From Hyphomicrobiales bacterium (GTDB taxonomy: Bacteria; Pseudomonadota; Alphaproteobacteria; Rhizobiales; Xanthobacteraceae), in assembly GCA_003164375.1 (NCBI GenBank), contig PLTE01000244.1, positions 1 through 18,367 of the forward strand: a stretch of DNA of 18,367 nt, read 5' to 3'. Below the pieces are notes generated by a model. That model was not told the DNA's origin and made no database searches. It worked only from the letters and a program-made list of their open reading frames with translations. The position numbers and the translations under genes are program-made. Below, in pieces: positions 14,325 through 18,367 of this stretch. Every line of letters begins with the position of its first letter. Position 1 is the first letter of the stretch.

Positions 14325-14546
14325 CTACGACACCCCGGCGTCGGACAGGCACTTCTTGGTGAAGCTGGTCTCGGCGGCGCCGTGCAGGTTCTTGCCGGCG
14401 GCCTGGTCCTTGCAGCACTTCTTGGCGAAGCTCGATAGCGCCGCGCCATGCAGATTCTTGCCGGTGGCCTGCACCGCGCAGCTGTCGTCGGCCACTGCTG
14501 TGCTCACCAGGCAAAACGTGGCGAAAACTATTGCGATCGTCTTCAT
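14325..14546 (-). CDS. Small secreted PsiF-repeat protein
   Basis: A 73-residue protein with a signal peptide (1-19, cleavage after AVA). The mature part consists almost entirely of two 22-residue repeats, C23-AVQATGKNLHGAALSSFAKK-C44 and C45-KDQAAGKNLHGAAETSFTKK-C66. These match the PsiF repeat pattern (Cys, KxLxGAA, SFxKKC). PsiF is a phosphate-starvation-inducible periplasmic protein in Escherichia coli, but its function is unknown. The four cysteines probably form disulfides in the periplasm. I chose the start at 14546 because GGGAG lies 6 bases upstream; the frame runs further upstream without signs of coding. It converges with tRNA-Val. Confidence 0.8.
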   Translation of the reverse strand: MKTIAIVFATFCLVSTAVADDSCAVQATGKNLHGAALSSFAKKCCKDQAAGKNLHGAAETSFTKKCLSDAGVS

Positions 14547-14586
14547 CTTCAGCTCCCTGGAATATTGGCTTGAAAAGTGCGGTTCG

Positions 14587-14940
14587 TCACGCGTGCGGCT
14601 GCACGGTGCCGTTCGGGCTTGCTTTGTCGACCAGCTCTGGCAGGTACTGCGCCAGGAGCTTGAGAATCTCGTCGACCGGCAGGCCGGAATGTCGCGCGAA
14701 ATCCTGCAGCTGGGCATTGCCGAGGACCGCTTTGAGCTGATCTTCGGTGATCGGCAGATTGGAGCCGTTGCCGAGCCAGGACTGCACCTGCGGGCCGAGG
14801 CCGCCCTTTTCCAGCGCAGCGACCAGCCCGGGGAGATCGTGGTATTGCGTTTGCGCCAGCACCGCTGAAATCATCGCCGGAAAGGCGGCGCCTTCAACCG
14901 AGCCCAACGCGCTCTTAAGACTGTCAAACAAACCCATCAT
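14587..14940 (-). CDS. YidB/DUF937 family protein
   Basis: A 117-residue protein of the YidB (DUF937) family, of unknown function. It opens with MGLFDSLKSALG, typical of the family. It continues with LPGLVAALEKGGLGPQVQSW, the GNGSNLPITEDQLKAVLG segment, and a C-terminal helix ending in LLAQYLPELVDKASPNG. GGAGA lies just upstream. Two adjacent ATG codons (14938-14940 and 14935-14937) are both possible starts. It has the same orientation as the PsiF-like gene, 40 bp away, and the DUF3597 gene, 115 bp away. Confidence 0.87.
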   Translation of the reverse strand: MMGLFDSLKSALGSVEGAAFPAMISAVLAQTQYHDLPGLVAALEKGGLGPQVQSWLGNGSNLPITEDQLKAVLGNAQLQDFARHSGLPVDEILKLLAQYLPELVDKASPNGTVQPHA

Positions 14941-15055
14941 CGTTCTCCATACCCGAATTTAATGACGCCGCGCCGGCGTCTGAGCAAACGCTGAGGAATA
15001 GCCTAATCGAACCGTGCAGCCTGTACCAGGGGTCTCGAAACGGCTCGTTTGAAGC

Positions 15056-15499
15056 TCATTTCCGCAGCAACTCGTCGGGAACCTTGCCGCCGTTTTCCGC
15101 CAGCTTTTGCATGACCTGTTGATGCAGCCAGATGTTCATCGTGGCGGAGTCGTTCTGATCGCCACTGTAATGCAGTTCGCTCGCAAGCTGTTTGCGCGCG
15201 GTGAGGCTTGAGTCCAAATTCAACAGCTTCATGAGATCGACGATCGATTTGCGCCAGTCGAGTTTTTCCTTGTTCTGGGCCGCAAGTTTCGTCAGCACTG
15301 CTTCGACGTCGACCGGGGTCGCGGGCTTTGGCGGCATCGCTGGCGTCGACGGGGCCGAAGCTGTGGGCGAGGCCGTCGGGGCCGCCGAAGCGGATGGCGC
15401 CGCGGTCGATGGCGCCGCGGTCGATGGCGCCGCCTGAGCCGTGGACGCCGCGCCGGCGTGGTGGAAAATCGCCGACACGATACTGCCGAGTATGCTCAT
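15056..15499 (-). CDS. DUF3597 family protein with Ala/Pro linker
   Basis: A 147-residue protein. A short N-terminal segment MSILGSIVSAIF is followed by a low-complexity Ala/Pro/Ser/Thr linker (about residues 17-62) and the DUF3597 domain (63-147). The domain is recognised by VDVEAVL, LDWRKSIVDLMKLLNLDSSL, ARKQLASEL, and MNIWLHQQVMQKLAENGGKVP. Function is unknown; some annotated members are described as phage-tail or LysM-like domain proteins. A strong Shine-Dalgarno AAAGGAGG lies 6 bases before the ATG. The linker contains a 15-bp DNA repeat. It converges with nothing and follows dsbB on the same strand. Confidence 0.88.
   Translation of the reverse strand: MSILGSIVSAIFHHAGAASTAQAAPSTAAPSTAAPSASAAPTASPTASAPSTPAMPPKPATPVDVEAVLTKLAAQNKEKLDWRKSIVDLMKLLNLDSSLTARKQLASELHYSGDQNDSATMNIWLHQQVMQKLAENGGKVPDELLRK
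15393..15434. repeat. 15-bp tandem repeat inside the DUF3597 gene
   Basis: GATGGCGCCGCGGTC is repeated exactly at 15393-15407 and 15408-15422, with a third partial copy at 15423-15434. On the coding strand it encodes STAAP units of the linker, so changes in copy number would keep the frame. Confidence 0.8.
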
Positions 15500-15622
15500 A
15501 AACGCCTCCTTTGGGGCTTAATAGTTTGCGCCCGCATCCGTCGCACATGAGAAATTGCTTGGCAATGCGAGCGCGACAAGACCAACGTGCAGCAGAATGA
15601 CGACAGGGTGGTAACAACCCCG

Positions 15623-16150
15623 CTAGGTTCCGGGCTTGCGCGCGAACAGGCCAAGACCCGCGAGCGCCGCCAGCAAGAGCGAGATCAGGACGTTGTAACC
15701 GGCAAGCGAAATGCCGAGGAAACGCCAGGAGGCTTCATCGCAGCGCACGACGTGGAGGTCGTTGAGCCGATTGAGCAGCGATCCGCCGCTATTGAGACTG
15801 GTGAGCGGGCCTGAGCACTCGGTCGGGCCGGCCCACAACTGCCATTCGACGCCTGAGTGATAGGCGGCGAGCACGGCGTTGGCGAGCGCGGCGACGGCGA
15901 TCACGACAAAGCCTACCGTGAGGAGCATGCGCGGCGCGCGCGCCAGCGCCGCGATGACCATCAACAGCGACAGTGGAATGACGACGTGATAGGCGATGCG
16001 CTCCTCCAGACAAAGCGGGCATGGCGCGAGCTTGAGCACGTATTGAAAATACCAGGCGCCGGCAAGCGTCGCCGCGCTGACGAGGAAGACAGCGAGCGCT
16101 GCCGCCGCCGCGGGCTCCGTGCGAAGCCAGTCGATCGAGCTTTTCCGCAT
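15623..16150 (-). CDS. dsbB: DsbB, disulfide bond formation protein B
   Basis: A 175-residue inner-membrane protein with four predicted helices (about 15-33, 53-70, 74-97 and 151-170). The first redox pair is C44-P-L-C47 in the loop after helix 1. The second pair is C112 (TEC) and C137 (VRC) in the periplasmic loop between helices 3 and 4. DsbB reoxidises DsbA and passes electrons to quinone. The loop WAGPTECSGP and the segment RCDEASWRFLGISLAGYN are typical. The start at 16150 is supported by GAGGT just upstream; the frame stays open to 16384 but there overlaps tRNA-Leu and is not coding. No dsbA is in the window. Confidence 0.92.
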   Translation of the reverse strand: MRKSSIDWLRTEPAAAAALAVFLVSAATLAGAWYFQYVLKLAPCPLCLEERIAYHVVIPLSLLMVIAALARAPRMLLTVGFVVIAVAALANAVLAAYHSGVEWQLWAGPTECSGPLTSLNSGGSLLNRLNDLHVVRCDEASWRFLGISLAGYNVLISLLLAALAGLGLFARKPGT

Positions 16151-16298
16151 CGCTACCTCGCTGCCGCGCCGGATCCCGCCATATTTGCGCCCATGGCCGG
16201 CACCAATTGCCGATCCTGCAGCGCAGCGCAAGCCCTTCCGCAATACCGCAGATTCCGCTTGGACCTGCGCTGTTCCGGCGTGTAGAAGACGCCGGAAT

Positions 16299-16383
16299 GC
16301 CCGTGTGGCGGAACTGGTAGACGCGCGCGACTCAAAATCGCGTTCTGCAAGGAGTGGGGGTTCGATTCCCTCCACGGGCACCA
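16299..16383 (+). tRNA. tRNA-Leu (CAA)
   Basis: The acceptor stem GCCCGTG/CACGGGC, the anticodon stem CGCGA/TCGCG with loop CTCAAAA (anticodon CAA), a long variable arm and the T-arm GGGGG-TTCGATT-CCCTC are complete, with CCA at 16381-16383. At 85 bases it is a class II tRNA. It is divergent from dsbB and immediately upstream of the integrase. Confidence 0.96.
16359..16383. other. Probable att site: 3' end of tRNA-Leu
   Basis: Integrases of this class usually recombine at the 3' end of a tRNA gene and leave a direct repeat of that end at the far border. The T-arm to CCA segment is the likely attL core. No second copy is present to 18367, so the right border lies beyond the window. Confidence 0.6.
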
Positions 16384-16506
16384 ATAGGTTGTAGCACTGC
16401 TTCGCATAGCCTCACATATATTCCAAAAAACTCATATTTTATTGGGCTAACTCTCAGAGTTGTGAACATACTGAAACGTGTATCTCTCTTGCAACGCCTT
16501 CCGTTT

Positions 16507-16554
16507 GGGGGTATTTTCGGGGGTATCCTGAAGCTGTAAGAGCGAAATACCCCC
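16507..16554. promoter_or_regulatory. GGGGGTAT direct and inverted repeats before the integrase
   Basis: GGGGGTAT occurs at 16507-16514 and 16519-16526, 12 bp apart on one face of the helix, and in inverted form (ATACCCCC) at 16547-16554, touching the integrase start codon. The first and inverted copies pair over 10 bases (GGGGGTATTT/AAATACCCCC). They look like binding sites for the integrase N-terminal domain (arm-type sites), an excisionase/AlpA regulator, or an autoregulatory operator. Confidence 0.5.
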
Positions 16555-16555
16555 A

Positions 16556-17761
16556 GTGCTTACCGACCGAGCCGTACGTAATTCAAAACCGCAGGAGAAG
16601 CCGTACAAGCTCTCCGATGGCGGCGGATTGCACGTCGTCGTTCAGCCGGGCGGCAGCAAGTTATGGCGGCTCAAATATCGTTTCGCTGGCAAAGAGAAAT
16701 TACTTTCGTTCGGATCGTATCCGTCAGTATCGATCGCAAGCGCGCGACAAAAACGCGAGGAAGCGAAGAAGCAAATGACCGCCGGACTTGATCCGGCCGT
16801 GCGGAAGAAACTCGACAAGATCGCGGAAGAGAAAGCGGCGCAGAATACTTTCGGTGCAGTCGTCGCCGAACACCTCGCCAACATGGCGGCGAACGGTCTT
16901 GCGGAAACAACTTTGGCCAAGAACCGCTGGATGCTTGAAGACCTTGCGGCTCCGTTGGCTAAGCGGCCGATCGCAGAGATTATGCCAATTGAAGTGCTGG
17001 ACGTTCTTAAGCGCGTAGAAAAGAGCGGCCGGCGCGAAACGGCTCGCAAGCTCCGAGGAATGATCGGTGGCGTATTCCGTTATGCCGTCGTGACACTTCG
17101 GGCGACGAACGATCCCACCGCTCCCCTGCGCGGCGCGCTTCTAGCGCCGCAGGTTCAGCACCGTCCGGCAATTATCGACGAACGTGAGCTTGGCGTTCTC
17201 ATGCGCGCGATCGACGAATACGACGGCTGGCCGACGCTTCGCGCCGCACTACAGCTGACAGCGCTTACTATGACCCGCCCCGGCGACGTGCGGTTCATGC
17301 GGCGATCAGAGATCAATTTCGAGCGCGCGGTTTGGTGCATCCCGGCGGAGCGCATGAAGATGCGGCGCGCCCATGACGTGCCACTCTCACGGCAAGCAAT
17401 GGAAATACTCCAAGGGATTTGGAGCCTGTCGGACTATGGCGATCTTGTCGTGCCTTCGATCCGGTCGATTAAGAAGCCGCTGTCGGAGAATGCAATGAAC
17501 TGCGCTCTGCGTCGGATGGGTTACGCAAAAGATGAAATGACCTCTCACGGCTTCCGCGCCACGGCGAGCACCATATTAAACGAGCGTGGCTTCAACCCCG
17601 ATGTGATCGAAGCAGCGCTTGCCCATCAGGACAAGAACGTGATCCGCCGCGCGTATAATCGGGCGACGTACTGGCCCGAGCGCGTGAAGCTGCTCCAGTC
17701 CTGGGCAGATTTGTTGGACCAATTCAAAAGCGCTGCGGCTGCCGACCGCCGGGCGGCGTAA
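16556..17761 (+). CDS. Tyrosine recombinase integrase, P4 type with DUF4102 domain
   Basis: A 401-residue site-specific recombinase. The N-terminal arm-binding DUF4102 domain (about 1-85) has the typical KPYKLSDGGGLHVVV and SFGSYPSVSIASAR. A central core-binding SAM-like domain (about 95-190) precedes the catalytic domain (200-385). The catalytic residues are complete: R241 (TMTRPGDV), K268 (AERMKMRR), H331-x-x-R334 (SHGFRATAST), H357 (ALAHQD) and nucleophile Y367 (RRAYNRA). The start is GTG at 16556; LTDRAVRNSKP is the family N-terminus, and there is only a weak ribosome binding site. It is next to and pointing away from tRNA-Leu, its probable integration target. It appears intact and active. 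Confidence 0.95.
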   Translation: MLTDRAVRNSKPQEKPYKLSDGGGLHVVVQPGGSKLWRLKYRFAGKEKLLSFGSYPSVSIASARQKREEAKKQMTAGLDPAVRKKLDKIAEEKAAQNTFGAVVAEHLANMAANGLAETTLAKNRWMLEDLAAPLAKRPIAEIMPIEVLDVLKRVEKSGRRETARKLRGMIGGVFRYAVVTLRATNDPTAPLRGALLAPQVQHRPAIIDERELGVLMRAIDEYDGWPTLRAALQLTALTMTRPGDVRFMRRSEINFERAVWCIPAERMKMRRAHDVPLSRQAMEILQGIWSLSDYGDLVVPSIRSIKKPLSENAMNCALRRMGYAKDEMTSHGFRATASTILNERGFNPDVIEAALAHQDKNVIRRAYNRATYWPERVKLLQSWADLLDQFKSAAAADRRAA

Positions 17762-17924
17762 TATCCACGCAATTAAGCCCTTCCGAGATGCTATGCGCAG
17801 CTATGTTCACGTTGAATCATCCCCTATTTGACTGTATGTTTTCCCTTGCCTGCTAGTTGGCCCTGTATGCATTCGCATACGGGCCCCTTGCGGCGTCGAC
17901 GCTGCTCCTCAACAGAGAACGTCG
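17762..17924. other. Spacer between integrase and AlpA-type gene
   Basis: 163 bp without a gene. A TTGACT at 17828 could be a -35 element, but the best -10 candidate is weak. An inverted repeat (listed separately) occupies 17859-17885. Confidence 0.4.
17859..17885. promoter_or_regulatory. Hairpin/inverted repeat upstream of AlpA-type gene
   Basis: GGCCC-T-GTATGC (17859-17870) pairs with GCATAC-GGGCC (17875-17885) around the loop ATTC, giving 11 pairs with one bulged T. No T-run follows, so an operator or recombination site upstream of the regulator gene is as likely as a terminator of the integrase gene. Confidence 0.45.
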
Positions 17925-18119
17925 ATGCAACAAGTGAAAAAACTGGTCTCGAAGAAAGAGTTGAAATCCGTCTATGGCATACCCTACTGCTTCGCACAAA
18001 TCGCGCGCCTCGAAGCCGCCGGCTCATTCCCCACGCGGGTACGGCTCGGAGCTTGCAGAGTCGCCTGGTTCGCGCATGAAGTAGAAGCCTGGATCGCTGA
18101 GCGTCCACGCGCAGCGTAA
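17925..18119 (+). CDS. AlpA-family transcriptional regulator
   Basis: A 64-residue small helix-turn-helix protein of the AlpA/excisionase type. The order is KKELKSVYGIPYCFAQIARLEAAG (HTH, about 10-33), SFPTRVRLG as the wing, and RVAWFAHEVEAWIAERPRA at the C-terminus, which is the family hallmark. AlpA-type proteins activate excision of integrated elements or control the integrase. The first helix has Lys/Val/Ser in place of the usual LRLKEV, but the rest matches. The ATG at 17925 has only a weak ribosome binding site; a GTG at 17934 is an alternative. A strong terminator follows 24 bp after the stop. An element-encoded role with the upstream integrase is likely. Confidence 0.85.
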   Translation: MQQVKKLVSKKELKSVYGIPYCFAQIARLEAAGSFPTRVRLGACRVAWFAHEVEAWIAERPRAA

Positions 18120-18143
18120 TCGACACACCTCTATCGAAGGGCA

Positions 18144-18180
18144 CAGGGCTCCGGGTCCAACCGGAGCCCTGAGTGTTTCT
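18144..18180 (+). terminator. Rho-independent terminator after the AlpA-type gene
   Basis: A perfect 11-bp stem (CAGGGCTCCGG at 18144-18154, CCGGAGCCCTG at 18161-18171) with the 6-base loop GTCCAA is followed by AGTGTTTCT. The T-run is short, but the stem is strong and the position just after the stop fits. Confidence 0.8.
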
Positions 18181-18253
18181 ACGAAGGCTCCATAAGCGAC
18201 CCAGCACTACCCATGTCAAGGCGGCCGGGATAGGGCGTCTCGTCTGGTCTGTC

Positions 18254-18367
18254 CTAGCCGTTCTGGAAGAAGGCCAACGCTAGCGCCGCCGCGTCGAATA
18301 GCTCCATTCGCCTAGCCGGGCCGATATCGATCCGGCGAGGCGCCGGGACTTCTTCGTGTATGTGGAC
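18254..18367 (-). CDS. Unidentified ORF, 3' end only
   Basis: A minus-strand frame that is open from the right edge to a TAG at 18254-18256, giving 37 codons. The end reads RRMELFDAAALALAFFQNG, which has normal amino acid composition and a mixed, GC-leaning third position. It converges on the AlpA-type gene and its terminator. I do not recognise the family. It may be the end of an island cargo gene or may not be coding at all. Confidence 0.35.
   Translation of the reverse strand, partial: VHIHEEVPAPRRIDIGPARRMELFDAAALALAFFQNG

Larger units (their letters stand above)
16384..18367. mobile_element. Left end of tRNA-Leu-associated genomic island
   Basis: From the tRNA 3' end onward the sequence changes character. 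An AT-richer 172-bp strip leads to a tyrosine integrase, an AlpA-type regulator and unassigned DNA. Codon use in the integrase is less GC3-biased than in the upstream operon. The combination tRNA-integrase-AlpA is typical of P4-like integrative elements. The rest of the element lies outside the window. Confidence 0.8.

Noticed and set aside
15003..15617. 204-codon minus-strand frame over the DUF3597 gene
   Set aside because: It overlaps a recognised domain gene with a strong ribosome binding site in another frame and shows no domain of its own.
16151..16384. N-terminal extension of DsbB
   Set aside because: The extension overlaps the tRNA-Leu gene in antisense, and the start at 16150 has a ribosome binding site and a family-like N-terminus.
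17824..18219. 131-codon minus-strand frame over the AlpA-type gene
   Set aside because: It is antisense to the recognised regulator and runs through the terminator stem.
1..18367. CRISPR array or defence system
   Set aside because: No spaced direct repeats of CRISPR size are visible. The only repeats are short contiguous tandem arrays, and no defence-related gene is seen in the part of the island that is present.

Overview
This window looks like chromosome of a GC-rich alphaproteobacterium of the Rhizobiales (Bradyrhizobium/Rhodopseudomonas/Xanthobacteraceae type). The reasons are the hopanoid genes hpnH-ispH-hpnN at the left edge, a Liv-type ABC operon combined with a BKACE and a molybdenum hydroxylase, DUF3597 and PsiF-repeat small proteins, and very GC-rich third codon positions. 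The genus is an inference from gene content; no search was run.

Layout. (1) 1-4392: hopanoid/isoprenoid block. The start of hpnH (radical SAM, minus strand, runs off the left edge) and ispH (minus) diverge from hpnN (plus, RND-type hopanoid transporter) across a 656-bp gap in which I see no convincing gene. (2) 4502-5089: a secreted DUF2147 protein on the minus strand, convergent with hpnN, with an 18-bp tandem repeat just upstream of it. (3) 5417-14127: eight plus-strand genes that are tightly packed, partly overlapping, and look like one catabolic operon. They are an enolase-superfamily (MR/MLE) enzyme, a molybdopterin-binding large subunit of the xanthine dehydrogenase/CO dehydrogenase family, a Liv-type ABC importer (two ATPases, two permeases), a beta-keto acid cleavage enzyme (BKACE, DUF849) and an NAD-type short-chain dehydrogenase. 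A 14-bp TTGAC-N4-GTCAA palindrome sits just upstream. (4) 14200-16150: tRNA-Val(GAC), then four minus-strand genes for small or membrane proteins: a two-repeat PsiF-like secreted protein, a YidB/DUF937 protein, a DUF3597 protein with an Ala/Pro linker, and DsbB. (5) 16299-18367: tRNA-Leu(CAA) followed directly by an AT-richer strip, a complete tyrosine-recombinase integrase, an AlpA-type regulator with a strong terminator, and the end of an unidentified minus-strand ORF. This is the left end of an island integrated into the tRNA-Leu gene.

How the genes may work together. The central operon is the most interesting part. It would import a small organic acid or amide and convert it with an enolase-superfamily enzyme (isomerisation, dehydration or cycloisomerisation) and a molybdenum hydroxylase. 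The dehydrogenase would then oxidise a beta-hydroxy acid to a beta-keto acid, and the BKACE would split this with acetyl-CoA to acetoacetate and an acyl-CoA. The substrate is unknown. Three expected partners are not in the window: a periplasmic substrate-binding protein, the FeS and FAD subunits of the molybdenum enzyme, and a regulator. The order of steps is inference; the family assignments rest on visible motifs.

A recurring oddity is the presence of short tandem repeats with a period divisible by three (15, 18 and 15 bp) just upstream of ispH, upstream of the DUF2147 gene, and inside the DUF3597 gene.
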